From Acidobacteriota bacterium (GTDB lineage Bacteria; Acidobacteriota; Thermoanaerobaculia; Multivoradales; Multivoraceae), in the NCBI GenBank assembly GCA_028875725.1, contig JAPPCR010000005.1, forward strand, positions 335,359-399,358: 64,000 bases of DNA, in the 5' to 3' direction. Position 1 is the first letter of the stretch. The number at the start of each line of letters is the position of its first letter. The notes beneath the pieces are model-generated. The model saw only the letters and a program-made list of their open reading frames with translations, did not search any database and was not told the DNA's origin. A program made the position numbers and the translations under genes. This document shows positions 18,656 through 27,433 of this stretch, piece by piece.

Positions 18656-20608
18656 ATGCTGAACGTCATTCGCAAGAACATCAAGAGCTTCTATCCGCTG
18701 GCCATCGGCCTCGCCCTCGTCTTCGTGCTGCTCGTCTTCACCGACTTTCAGACGCTCGACGGCACTCAGATCAACCCGGATGCAGCCATCGTGGGCGGCG
18801 ACAGCATCACCTTCGCCGAGTTCGAGCGCAGCTACCGGAACGCGGAGAACCGCTACCGGGAGATCTACGGCGACGCCTTCAACGCGGATCTCGCGGACCA
18901 GCTCCAGTTGCCGGTTCAGGCCCTGGAAGCCCTGATCACCGACCGCCTTCTCATCATGGAGGCGGAGAAGATGGGGCTGACCGTCAGCGACGAAGAGCTG
19001 CAGGAGGAGATCCTCTCCGTCCCCGCCCTGACCGACGGCGCCGGCAACTTCATCGGCGCGCGGCAGTACCAGGATCTCCTGCGCGCGAACCGGCTCACGG
19101 TGGACGACTTCGAGGCCGACCTGCGCACGTCGCTGCTCGTGGGGAAGCTGCAGGCGGCGCTGACGGAGGTCGCCCACGTCTCCGACGCGGAAGTCGAGTT
19201 GCGCGCCCGCGACGCCGCCGAGCGCGCCGCGATCCGCTACTTCCAGGTGCCGGCCAGCCGCTTCGCCGCCGAGGCCGAGCCTTCGAGCGAGGAGGCCGCG
19301 GCCTATTACGAAGAGCATCGCGAGGAGTTCAGGCTCCCCGAGCGCCGGCGGGTGGGCTACCTCCTGGTCAGCACGAACACGGTCCGGGCCGAACTCGAGG
19401 TGACCGACGACGAGGTCCGGACGTACTACGAAGGCAACCCGGCCCAGTTCGAGATCCCGGAGCAGGTTCGGGCCAGCCACATCCTTCTGCTCGAGAACAG
19501 CGAACGGGACGCGGAACAGGCGCGCAGCCTGCTGAACCGGCTGCGCGGCCGCATCGAGGCCGGAGAGGACTTCGCGGCGCTGGCCCGCGAGTACTCGGAC
19601 GACGAGGCCACGCAGGAAGCCGGCGGCGACCTCGGCTACTTCGGCCGCGGCGCGATGACGCAGGCCTTCGAGGACGCCGCGTTCGGCGCCGCAAGCGGCG
19701 ACCTGGTGGGACCGGTCGAGAACCAGCTCGGTCCGCGCACCGGCCATCACCTGATCCAGGTCCACGAGCGCCGCGAAGGCGGGCGCCAGACCCTCGAGGA
19801 AGTCGCCAACCTGATCCGGGTCCAGCTCCTGGCCACCCGGGCCGAAGAGGAGGCGAAGAGCCGGATCGATTCCCTGCACGAACGCCTGGCGGACGAGACC
19901 TTCGCCGGCGAGGACGAGGCCCGGGAACTGGCCGCCGCCGAAGCGCTCGTCTACGCCAGCACGGAGCCGTTCGGCGAAGACGATGCCGTGGCCGGCATCG
20001 GCCGCAACTTCAACTTCAGCTCCGCGGCGTTCGGTCTCGAGACCGGCGCCTGGTCCGAGCCGGTTCGCATCGCCGCAGGCTGGGCTCTCCTCTCCGTGCT
20101 CGAGGTGCTGCCGCCCCGGGACTCGGAGTTCGTGGAAGTCGAGGTCGACGTTCGCGAGGTCGTCCGCAGGCAGAAGGAGACCGAGCTCCTGGCGTCGGCG
20201 CTCACCGAGACGCGGGGGCGCGTCGAGGACGGGCTGAGCATGGACGACGCGGCCGAGGAGTTCGATGCCGTGATCGAGGAGAGCGGCAGCTTCGGCCTGC
20301 GCCAACCGATCGGCACGCTGGGCGCACTACCCGAGTTGTCCCGCGCCGCGTTCGCGCTCTCCGCGGGCCAGTTCGGCGGTCCGGTGGACACTCCGTTCGG
20401 CGCCGTTCTGTTCGAGGTGACCGAGCGTGAGTCCTTCGATCCTGTGCTGTTCGACCCCGAGGCGACACGGAACGAACTCCTGGCCGAGCGGAACCTGACC
20501 ATGCTCCAGTCCCTGCTGCAGCGGCTCCGCGAGGAGGTCGGCGTCCACTACACCCAGGACTTCATCGAGAACTTCGGTCTGGGCGAGGCCGAGGCAGCCG
20601 GCACCTGA
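18656..20608 (+). CDS. PpiD/SurA-like periplasmic peptidyl-prolyl isomerase
   Basis: A 650-residue protein anchored by one N-terminal membrane segment (YPLAIGLALVFVLLVFTDF). A SurA_N-like chaperone region follows (about 45-200; ALEALITDRLLIMEAEKMGLTVSDEEL). A parvulin rotamase domain lies at about 275-385 (VRASHILLLENSERDAEQARSLLNRLRGRIEAGEDFAALAREYSDD ... GGDLGYFGRGAMTQAFEDAAF). A second, degenerate parvulin-like part near the end (FGLRQPIGTLGALPELSRAAFALSAGQFGGPVDTPFGAVLFEV) probably aids binding. The topology fits PpiD, a chaperone for outer-membrane and secreted proteins at the Sec exit. Confidence 0.85.
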   Translation: MLNVIRKNIKSFYPLAIGLALVFVLLVFTDFQTLDGTQINPDAAIVGGDSITFAEFERSYRNAENRYREIYGDAFNADLADQLQLPVQALEALITDRLLIMEAEKMGLTVSDEELQEEILSVPALTDGAGNFIGARQYQDLLRANRLTVDDFEADLRTSLLVGKLQAALTEVAHVSDAEVELRARDAAERAAIRYFQVPASRFAAEAEPSSEEAAAYYEEHREEFRLPERRRVGYLLVSTNTVRAELEVTDDEVRTYYEGNPAQFEIPEQVRASHILLLENSERDAEQARSLLNRLRGRIEAGEDFAALAREYSDDEATQEAGGDLGYFGRGAMTQAFEDAAFGAASGDLVGPVENQLGPRTGHHLIQVHERREGGRQTLEEVANLIRVQLLATRAEEEAKSRIDSLHERLADETFAGEDEARELAAAEALVYASTEPFGEDDAVAGIGRNFNFSSAAFGLETGAWSEPVRIAAGWALLSVLEVLPPRDSEFVEVEVDVREVVRRQKETELLASALTETRGRVEDGLSMDDAAEEFDAVIEESGSFGLRQPIGTLGALPELSRAAFALSAGQFGGPVDTPFGAVLFEVTERESFDPVLFDPEATRNELLAERNLTMLQSLLQRLREEVGVHYTQDFIENFGLGEAEAAGT

Positions 20609-20633
20609 CCGCGGCGCGGCGCTCCCTGGCGGC

Positions 20634-21251
20634 TTGATCGGCTATCTGCGCGGACGCCGCCTGGCCCTCGAGCCCGAACGTCTGGTGCTCGACACCAACG
20701 GCGTCGGCTACGCCGTGCGGATCCCCCTGTCGACGTACTTCGAACTGGAGAAGCTCGACGCGGCTGCCGAGATCGGCCTGTTCATCCATACCCACGTCCG
20801 CGCCGACGCGATCGAGCTCTTCGGCTTCTGGACCGAGGGCGAACGGACCCTGTTCGAGCACTGTCTCGCGGTCAGCGGAGTCGGTCCCCGGCTCGCCCAG
20901 GTCGTTCTGTCGGGCGGTTCCACCAGGGAGCTGCTGAACGCCATCGGCGGCGGCAACGTGGCGGCTCTGACCCGGATCCCGGGCATCGGCCGCAAGACGG
21001 CCGAACGGATGGTGCTGGAACTCAGGGAAAAGGCGAAGACGCTGCTCGCCGAAGCCGGCGCCGAACCGCCGGCGGCCGAACCCGAAGCCGGCCGCGAGGA
21101 CGAACAGGAACAGGCCGTCAGCGCCCTGGTCAACCTCGGCTACCGCGCGTCCGAGGCCCAGCGCGCCGTCTCACGGGTGCTCGCGGAAGAACCCGAGATG
21201 GACTTCCAGGAACTCCTGCGCCGCAGCCTGCGCCAGCTGTCACGGCTCTGA
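20634..21251 (+). CDS. ruvA: Holliday junction DNA helicase subunit RuvA
   Basis: A 205-residue Holliday-junction-binding protein. OB fold MIGYLRGRRLALEPERLVLDTNGVGYAVRIP, the HhH pair GVGPRLAQVVLSG and IPGIGRKTAERMVLELREK, and C-terminal domain III (QAVSALVNLGYRASEAQRAV) that binds RuvB. Start is TTG at 20634. ruvC, often adjacent, is not in this window, and ruvB lies 344 bp further on behind a palindromic element. Confidence 0.96.
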   Translation: MIGYLRGRRLALEPERLVLDTNGVGYAVRIPLSTYFELEKLDAAAEIGLFIHTHVRADAIELFGFWTEGERTLFEHCLAVSGVGPRLAQVVLSGGSTRELLNAIGGGNVAALTRIPGIGRKTAERMVLELREKAKTLLAEAGAEPPAAEPEAGREDEQEQAVSALVNLGYRASEAQRAVSRVLAEEPEMDFQELLRRSLRQLSRL

Positions 21252-21276
21252 CGACCGGGACGCGTGGGACGCACCC

Positions 21277-21456
21277 GCCCGGTCGGGGCACGAGGGGGGT
21301 CAGCTCCCAGCTGACGCTCCCGCCCAAGAGGAAATGGGGAGGTTGCGCTCGCTCCGCTTCACTCGCTCCGGTCTGGCGTCAGACGCCTGTATGGTCGGTG
21401 GCCGTCGCTCGTTCAGAGGCACCTGGGAGCTGACCCCCCTCGTGCCCCAACCGGGC
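21277..21456. mobile_element. 180-bp long-inverted-repeat element (copy A)
   Basis: The arms 21277-21310 and 21423-21456 are reverse complements at 33 of 34 positions (left arm starts GCCCGGTCGGGGCACGAGGG). The interior has GCTCGCTCCGCTTCACTCGC. It sits between ruvA and ruvB, which are codirectional, and would form a very stable stem-loop in the transcript. No ORF of note is inside. Related elements occur at 44923-45095 and 52124-52311; the MITE-like interpretation is an inference. Confidence 0.8.
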
Positions 21457-21507
21457 TGGACGTTGTTGTTGTCTGGCCGGACCTTCGGGAAGCGCACCGG
21501 ACCTTTC

Positions 21508-21550
21508 CCTGGGTGCGCGGGTCTTCTGACCCGCATCCGCCGCAGGCGGA
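21508..21550. repeat. REP-like double hairpin (copy 1)
   Basis: After CTGGGTGC there are two adjacent perfect hairpins: GCGGGTC-TTCT-GACCCGC (21517-21534) and TCCGCC-GCA-GGCGGA (21536-21550). The same architecture and near-identical first half recur at 52392-52434, and the first hairpin recurs in reverse orientation inside a coding sequence at 43510-43536. Located 46 bp before ruvB. Confidence 0.85.
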
Positions 21551-21595
21551 ATCTGCGTTGGCGGATACTGCCTTGGGGCGCGATAGCATCCGGGC

Positions 21596-22627
21596 ATGGC
21601 CGGGACGGGCGGCACCGAAGGTGAAGAGAGCATTCTCTCGCCCGCCCGGGACGCTGACGATCGGCGCGTCGAACCGTCGCTTCGGCCGCAGCGGCTGAAC
21701 GAGTACCTGGGCCAGGAGAAGATCGTCGAGCTGCTCGACATCTACATGCAGGCGGCACGCCGGCGGGGCGAAGCTCTGGACCACGTGCTGCTGTTCGGGC
21801 CGCCCGGGCTGGGCAAGACGACTCTCGCGCACATCATCGCCCGGGAGATGGGCTCGGCGTTGCGGTCCACCTCCGGTCCGGTGCTGGAGCGGGCGGGAGA
21901 CCTGGCGGCGATCCTGACCAACCTCGAACCCGGAGACGTCCTCTTCATCGACGAGATTCACCGTCTCGGCCCGACCGTCGAGGAGATCCTCTACCCGGCG
22001 CTCGAGGACTTCCAGCTCGATCTGGTGATCGGCGCGGGGCCGATGGCGAAGACGGTGCGCATCGATCTGCCCCGATTCACGCTGGTTGGCGCCACCACCC
22101 GCGCCGGCCTCATCACCCCGCCGCTGCAGGGGCGCTTCGGCATCGTCCACCGGCTCGACTTCTACGGTCCGGATGTCCTCAGCGTGATCATCCAGCGCTC
22201 CGCCGAGCTGCTCGAGGTGCCCGTCGATCTGGGCGGCGCCGACGAGATCGCCCGGCGCAGCCGCGGCACCCCCAGGATCGCGAACCGGCTGCTGCGCCGG
22301 GTACGCGACTACGCGCAGATCGAAGCGGACGGACGGATCGACCGCGACATCGCCAACCAGGCTCTCCTTCAGCAGGAGGTCGACGAGCAGGGCCTCGACA
22401 AGATCGACCGGAGGATCATGGAACTGCTGATCGAGCAGTACGGAGGCGGCCCGGCCGGCCTCAAGGCGCTCGCGGCGTCGGTCGGGGAGGACGAGGGCAC
22501 GATCGAGGACTTCTACGAGCCGTACCTGGTCCAGAAGGGATTCCTCCAGCGCACCCGCCGCGGCCGGGTGGCCACCAAGCGAGCGTACGAACACCTGGAC
22601 CTGGAAGTCCGGGGCACCCTGTTCTGA
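21596..22627 (+). CDS. ruvB: Holliday junction branch-migration ATPase RuvB
   Basis: A 343-residue AAA+ motor. N-terminal [19 protein letters not shown], Walker [19 protein letters not shown], Walker [26 protein letters not shown], sensor 1 [21 protein letters not shown], arginine-finger/sensor 2 [22 protein letters not shown] and the winged-helix DNA-binding C-terminus ([33 protein letters not shown]). Nearly full-length family match. The leader between ruvA and ruvB contains the palindromic element and the REP hairpins, so coordinate expression with ruvA may be weakened or ruvB may use its own promoter. Confidence 0.97.
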   Translation: MAGTGGTEGEESILSPARDADDRRVEPSLRPQRLNEYLGQEKIVELLDIYMQAARRRGEALDHVLLFGPPGLGKTTLAHIIAREMGSALRSTSGPVLERAGDLAAILTNLEPGDVLFIDEIHRLGPTVEEILYPALEDFQLDLVIGAGPMAKTVRIDLPRFTLVGATTRAGLITPPLQGRFGIVHRLDFYGPDVLSVIIQRSAELLEVPVDLGGADEIARRSRGTPRIANRLLRRVRDYAQIEADGRIDRDIANQALLQQEVDEQGLDKIDRRIMELLIEQYGGGPAGLKALAASVGEDEGTIEDFYEPYLVQKGFLQRTRRGRVATKRAYEHLDLEVRGTLF

Positions 22628-22773
22628 AGGCGCACCAGGGCCGGCAACGACCTTCGGCCCGTCCTGGAGCCGGAGGGGTGCGTCCCCCGCCGTGGCGCCG
22701 ACCGTCGTTGGGGTGTACGCTAACGCGCCTTTCGTGCCCTCCGACGACGACGTGACTTCCACAGCATCCGATC

Positions 22774-25317
22774 ATGAAAGTACTCAAGTTCGGCGGCTCT
22801 TCCGTGGCCGATGCAAGCCGCCTGCAGGCGGCGGCGCGCATCGTCGAACGGCAGCTCGATGGCTGTCCCGCGGATGGTGCGGTGGTCGTGTCCGCCCTCG
22901 GTGGGGTCACGGACCGTCTCCTGGCGCTCGCCGCGAGCGCCCTTGACGGCGCTGGAGGCGACGAGGCGGCGCGCGAAACCTCCGCGCTTCGCGACCACCA
23001 CCTGAAGATCGCCGCCGAGGTCGCCACCGCAAACGATCTGGCAGCCCTCAGCGCGGCTATCGACGAGCTGTGCGACGGCCTGGTCCGGGAACTCGGAGAC
23101 TGTGCACCCGCCGGGGTCACCCCGGAGCGGCCGCGTGAAGCCTGGATCGACCGGATCGTCTGCCACGGCGAACTCCTGTCGACCCGGCTACTGGCCGCGG
23201 CGCTCCGCGCCCGGGGCCTGCCGGCAGAGGCCCGCGACGCGCGCCCGCTGGTGCGGACCGATCGTTCCTTCCAGGCGGCGCAGGTCGCGCTGGAACCGAC
23301 GATGAACGCGATCGCCTCCCACTTCGCCGGCATCGGCGAGGACGGACCCCTGCAGGTCGTCACCGGCTTCCTCGGCAGCACGCCGGAAGGCGAGACGACA
23401 ACCCTGGGCCGCAGCGGTTCCGACCTGACGGCGTCCCTGGTCGGCGCCGCGCTCGACGCCGAGCGGATCGAGATCTGGACCGACGTGCCGGGCGTGATGA
23501 CGGCCGACCCGAGGCGCGTCGAAGACGCCCTGCCGATCCCGCGGCTGAGCTACGAGGAGATGCTCGAGCTCTCCCACTTCGGCGCCAGGGTCGTCTACCC
23601 GCCGACGGTCACCCCGGCACGCCGCAAGGCCATTCCCCTGCTCGTTCGCAGCACCCTCGACCCCGAGCACCCCGGAACCCTGGTCGACGGCGGCAGGAAT
23701 CGGGAGCGGGCCCGCGGCACGGCGGTCACCGGCATCTCCTCTATCGACGACGTCCACCTGATGCTGCTCGTCGGCGACAACCTCGTCGGCACCCCGGGAG
23801 TCGCCGCGCGGCTCTTCGATGCCTTGGCGGCGAGCGGCGCCAGTGCGATCCTGATCTCGCAGGCGTCGAGCGAGCACTCGATCTGCTTCGCGGTCGAGCC
23901 CGGAGTCTCCGAAGCGGCCCGCCAGGCGGTGGACGCCGAGTTCCGGTCCGAGATCGAGTCCGGATCGGTCCGGCCCCTGGTCGTCGAGCGCGACCAGTCG
24001 ATCGTCGCGGTGGTCGGCGACGGCATGCGGGAACGCCCAGGCATCGCCGGCCGGGTGTTCGGGATCCTCGGCCGGCGGGCGGTCAACGTGCGGGCGGTGG
24101 CCCAGGGCTCGTCCGAGCGGAACATCTCGATGGTCGTCGCCAGGGCCGACCAGGGACGCGCGGTGCGCTGGATCCACCGGGAGTTCTTCCATGGCGCCGC
24201 CTCCGGCCGGCTCGCGGTCTACGTGCTTGGCGTCGGCGGCGTCGGCTCGGCGCTGCTCCGGCAGCTCGCCGCCGAGCGGGGGGCGCTCGAAGAGCGGGGC
24301 GTCGACCTTCAGCTTCGGGGCCTGGCGAGTTCGCGCTTCATGGAGCTCGCAGTGCGCCGGGGTGGCCGGCGACTGAACCCCGGCGCCGCCGCGGATCCGG
24401 GCGGCTGGCGCGCGGCGCTGGAGCAGGGCGGTGAGGCGGCGGACCTCGACCGCCTCCTCGAGCACCTCGCCGAAACCGCTGCCGGCGGCGGCCGGACGGT
24501 ACTGGTCGACGTCACGGCGAGCGGTGACCTGAGCCCCGTCTACCACCGCGCGCTCGCAGCCGGCGCCGCGGTGGTCAGCGCGAACAAGCTTCCGTTCGCG
24601 GGGCCGATCGCGGACTTTCACGCGTTCCACGCCGACGGCGGGGCGAACGTCTTTCACGAGGCGACCGTGGGCGCCGGCCTGCCGGTGCTCCACACGGTCG
24701 ACCTGCTGCTTGGCGCCGGCGATCCGATCGAGTCGGTCTCGGGCGTCTTCTCCGGAACGCTGGCCTATCTCACCGGCGAGTTGAGCGGTCGGCAGGTATG
24801 GAGCGACGCCGTGCGCCGGGCCCACCGGCTGGGCTACACGGAACCGGACCCGCGTGACGATCTCGGTGGACTGGACGTGGCCCGAAAGCTCCTCATCCTG
24901 GCCCGGTTGTGCGGCGCCGATCTCGAAATGGACGACGTCGACGTGGAGCCCATGCTCGACCGGCCCGACCTCGCGGACCTGCCGCTCGAGGACTACTGGC
25001 AGCGCCTCGCCTCCGCGGACGAGGAGATGGCCGCCCGCTTCGTCGAGGCCAGGTCGGACGGGCTCGAACTGGCCTATCTCGCCGAACTCGACACCAGCGG
25101 AGAGGCGGCGACGGCCCGGGTCGGGCTTCGGGCCGTGCCGCCCGACCATCCTGTGGCCGGAATGCCGGCCTCGGACAACATGTTCGTCTTCCGCAGCCAG
25201 CGGTACGATGCACGGCCCCTGATCGTCCAGGGACCCGGCGCCGGGACCGAACTCACCGCCGGCGGCGTGTTCGGCGACATCCTGCGCGCCTGGGCCGAGC
25301 GGGGAGCCTCACTATGA
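22774..25317 (+). CDS. thrA: Bifunctional aspartokinase / homoserine dehydrogenase
   Basis: An 847-residue fusion catalysing the first and third steps from aspartate to homoserine. Aspartokinase domain 1-300 ([46 protein letters not shown]); tandem ACT regulatory domains about 310-460, the usual site of threonine feedback inhibition; homoserine dehydrogenase about 465-847 with the nucleotide loop [54 protein letters not shown] and [23 protein letters not shown]. The ATG at 22774 gives the canonical kinase start. It leads the threonine operon; asd follows with an ATGA overlap. Confidence 0.97.
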   Translation: MKVLKFGGSSVADASRLQAAARIVERQLDGCPADGAVVVSALGGVTDRLLALAASALDGAGGDEAARETSALRDHHLKIAAEVATANDLAALSAAIDELCDGLVRELGDCAPAGVTPERPREAWIDRIVCHGELLSTRLLAAALRARGLPAEARDARPLVRTDRSFQAAQVALEPTMNAIASHFAGIGEDGPLQVVTGFLGSTPEGETTTLGRSGSDLTASLVGAALDAERIEIWTDVPGVMTADPRRVEDALPIPRLSYEEMLELSHFGARVVYPPTVTPARRKAIPLLVRSTLDPEHPGTLVDGGRNRERARGTAVTGISSIDDVHLMLLVGDNLVGTPGVAARLFDALAASGASAILISQASSEHSICFAVEPGVSEAARQAVDAEFRSEIESGSVRPLVVERDQSIVAVVGDGMRERPGIAGRVFGILGRRAVNVRAVAQGSSERNISMVVARADQGRAVRWIHREFFHGAASGRLAVYVLGVGGVGSALLRQLAAERGALEERGVDLQLRGLASSRFMELAVRRGGRRLNPGAAADPGGWRAALEQGGEAADLDRLLEHLAETAAGGGRTVLVDVTASGDLSPVYHRALAAGAAVVSANKLPFAGPIADFHAFHADGGANVFHEATVGAGLPVLHTVDLLLGAGDPIESVSGVFSGTLAYLTGELSGRQVWSDAVRRAHRLGYTEPDPRDDLGGLDVARKLLILARLCGADLEMDDVDVEPMLDRPDLADLPLEDYWQRLASADEEMAARFVEARSDGLELAYLAELDTSGEAATARVGLRAVPPDHPVAGMPASDNMFVFRSQRYDARPLIVQGPGAGTELTAGGVFGDILRAWAERGASL

Positions 25318-26384
25318 CAACCAAGAACGAACCCCTCCGCGCCGCCGTCCTCGGCGCGACCGGCACCGTGGGCCAGCGCTTCGTCACCTTGCTGGCAGGG
25401 CACCCCTGGTTCGAGTTGACAGCCGTTGCCGCTTCCGAACGCTCGGCCGGGAAGCTCTACCGCGACGCGGTGACCTGGATTCAGACCCGGCCGATCGACG
25501 ACGCGGTCGCGGCCATGCCTGTTCAGACGATCGACGAACTGATGGACGGAGACTTCGACATTGTCTTCTCGGCCCTGGACGCCGGCGTGGCGAAAGACAT
25601 CGAGCCCCGCTTCGCCCGCCGTTGCCTGGTCGTCACCAACGCCAGCGCCCACCGCATGGACGCGGACGTCCCGCTGCTCGTGCCCGAAGTGAACCCGGAC
25701 CATCTCTCGCTGCTGTCTCCGCCCGAGGGCGGCAGGGCGCTCCCCGCCGGCATCGTCGCCAACCCGAACTGCTCGACGATCGGCCTGGTGCTGGCGCTCA
25801 AGCCCCTGGCCGACGCTTTCGGTTTCGAGCGGATCTCCGTCGTGACGCTGCAGGCCGTGTCAGGTGCCGGCCTGCCCGGCATCTCGAGCTACCAGATCCT
25901 GGACAACGTGATCCCCTGGATCTCCAGCGAGGAAGAGAAGCTCGAGATCGAAACCGGCAAGATCCTGGGCCGGGCCGTCGGCGGCACGATCGAGCCGGCC
26001 GAGGTCGCCGTCTCGGCGCAGTGCAACCGCGTTCCCGTGGTCGACGGGCACACGCTCTGCGTATCTGTCGACCTCAAGGGCGCGCCCGCGATGGAGGACG
26101 TTCGGGAAGCCTGGCGAACCTTCCGCGCCGAGCCGCAGGAACGCGGCTTGCCGTCGGCGCCGGCGCGGCCGACCGTCTACCTCGGTGACGACGAGCCGCC
26201 GCAGGCCCGCGTCCACCGCGACCTCGGCGAGGGCATGACGACCTCCATCGGCAGGCTGCGGGAGTGTCCGATCCTCGGCTACCGTTTCGTCGCCCTCTCG
26301 CACAACACCCTGCGGGGCGCCGCCGGCGGGGCGCTGCTCGCCGCCGAACTCGCCTCCGCCCGCTCCGGTCGACGGGCCGCCTGA
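25314..26384 (+). CDS. asd: Aspartate-semialdehyde dehydrogenase (archaeal/fungal-type)
   Basis: A 356-residue NADP-dependent enzyme converting aspartyl phosphate to aspartate semialdehyde, between the two ThrA activities. Nucleotide loop AVLGATGTVGQRF, catalytic Cys in ANPNCSTIG (C153), GTIEPAEVAVSAQCNRVPVVDGHTLCVSV and C-terminal LSHNTLRGAAGGALL. The HPWFELTAVAASERSAGKLYRDAV segment and the NPNCSTIG context match the archaeal/fungal subfamily rather than the E. coli type. The ATG at 25314 overlaps the thrA stop; a longer upstream extension in frame would lie inside thrA and was dropped. Confidence 0.95.
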   Translation: MTTKNEPLRAAVLGATGTVGQRFVTLLAGHPWFELTAVAASERSAGKLYRDAVTWIQTRPIDDAVAAMPVQTIDELMDGDFDIVFSALDAGVAKDIEPRFARRCLVVTNASAHRMDADVPLLVPEVNPDHLSLLSPPEGGRALPAGIVANPNCSTIGLVLALKPLADAFGFERISVVTLQAVSGAGLPGISSYQILDNVIPWISSEEEKLEIETGKILGRAVGGTIEPAEVAVSAQCNRVPVVDGHTLCVSVDLKGAPAMEDVREAWRTFRAEPQERGLPSAPARPTVYLGDDEPPQARVHRDLGEGMTTSIGRLRECPILGYRFVALSHNTLRGAAGGALLAAELASARSGRRAA

Positions 26385-26446
26385 TGACGAACCCGGTAAG
26401 AGCGTTCGCCCCGGCTTCGGTCTCGAACAAGAAGAGCTTCGTATGA
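26384..26446 (+). CDS. 20-codon mini-ORF duplicating the ThrB N-terminus
   Basis: The ATG at 26384 overlaps the asd stop (TGATG) and its own stop overlaps the thrB start (ATGA at 26443), so it bridges the two genes. Residues 6-15, RAFAPASVSN, are identical to residues 6-15 of ThrB, yet 8 of those 10 codons differ synonymously. The rest (MTNPV before, KKSFV after) differs. It may be a remnant of an older thrB copy displaced by the present one, or a coupling/leader peptide. Expression is not shown by sequence alone. Confidence 0.6.
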   Translation: MTNPVRAFAPASVSNKKSFV

Positions 26447-27432
26447 CACGGTTAGCGCGGGCCTTCGCTCCAGCCTCCGTTTCCAACATAGCCTGCGGAT
26501 TCGACATCCTGGGCTTCGCTCTGCAGTCGGAGAGCGAGGGGGACCGGGGGCCGGGCGACATCGTCACCGCCTGCGAACGGGAGCCGGTTGCCGGCGCCGG
26601 CGGGCGCTGCCCGGTCCGCATCGCGGCGATCGCCGGCGACGAAGGCCGGCTGCCGCTCGCAGCGGAGCGCAACACGGCCGCCGTCGCCGCGACGGCGCTG
26701 ATCGACGGCGAGGCGCCCGGCGCGGCCGTCGAGCTTGAGATCGAGAAGCGCATGCCGCTCGAGAGCGGCCTGGGCTCGAGCGCCGCCAGCGCGGTCGCGG
26801 CGGTTGTCGCGGTCGACGCGCTGCTCGGCCTGGAGCTGCCGGCCGCTGCCCTGCTGCGCTACGCCCTCGCCGGCGAAGTCCTGGCGAGCGGCGGCCCCCA
26901 CGCGGACAACCTGGCCCCGTCCCTGCTCGGCGGCCTCGTCCTGGTCCGCTCGCTCGATCCGGAGCCGGACGTGATCGACCTGCCGGTGCCTGAGGGCCTG
27001 ACCTGCGCTCTCGCCCGGCCCCACGCGGAGGTGAACACGAAGGAGTCCCGTGCCCGCCTCGATCGCCACCTGCCGCTCGAGCGCGCCGTGACCCAGTGGG
27101 GCAACGCCGCGGCGCTGGTGTCGGCGCTCTACCGTTCCGACCTGGAACTCCTGTCCCGCGCCCTGGTCGATGTCGTCGCCGAGCCCGCGCGCGCGCCGGG
27201 CGTACCCGGCTTCCACGCCGCCAAGGCGGCCGCGGTCGAGGCCGGCGCGCTGGGTTGCAGCCTTTCGGGCAGCGGCCCCGCGCTGTTCGCCCTGTGCGAC
27301 GGCCGCGCCGGCGCCAGGCAGGTCGCGGCAGCCATGGCGGGAGCGTTCGATTCGTCCGCGGGTCTCAACTGCGATCAGCTCGTCGCGCCCCTGCCGGCGC
27401 CCGGCGCGCGCGTGGTCGACGGCGAGGCCTAA
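26443..27432 (+). CDS. thrB: Homoserine kinase
   Basis: A 329-residue GHMP-family kinase that phosphorylates homoserine using ATP. N-terminal VRAFAPASVSN-type motif (here ARAFAPASVSNIACGFDILGFAL), the phosphate-binding loop PLESGLGSSAASAVAAVVAVD, GGPHADNLAPSLLGGLVLV, and the C-terminal GCSLSGSGPALFAL. Coupled to the mini-ORF by an ATGA overlap and followed one base later by thrC. Confidence 0.96.
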   Translation: MTRLARAFAPASVSNIACGFDILGFALQSESEGDRGPGDIVTACEREPVAGAGGRCPVRIAAIAGDEGRLPLAAERNTAAVAATALIDGEAPGAAVELEIEKRMPLESGLGSSAASAVAAVVAVDALLGLELPAAALLRYALAGEVLASGGPHADNLAPSLLGGLVLVRSLDPEPDVIDLPVPEGLTCALARPHAEVNTKESRARLDRHLPLERAVTQWGNAAALVSALYRSDLELLSRALVDVVAEPARAPGVPGFHAAKAAAVEAGALGCSLSGSGPALFALCDGRAGARQVAAAMAGAFDSSAGLNCDQLVAPLPAPGARVVDGEA

Positions 27433-27433
27433 G

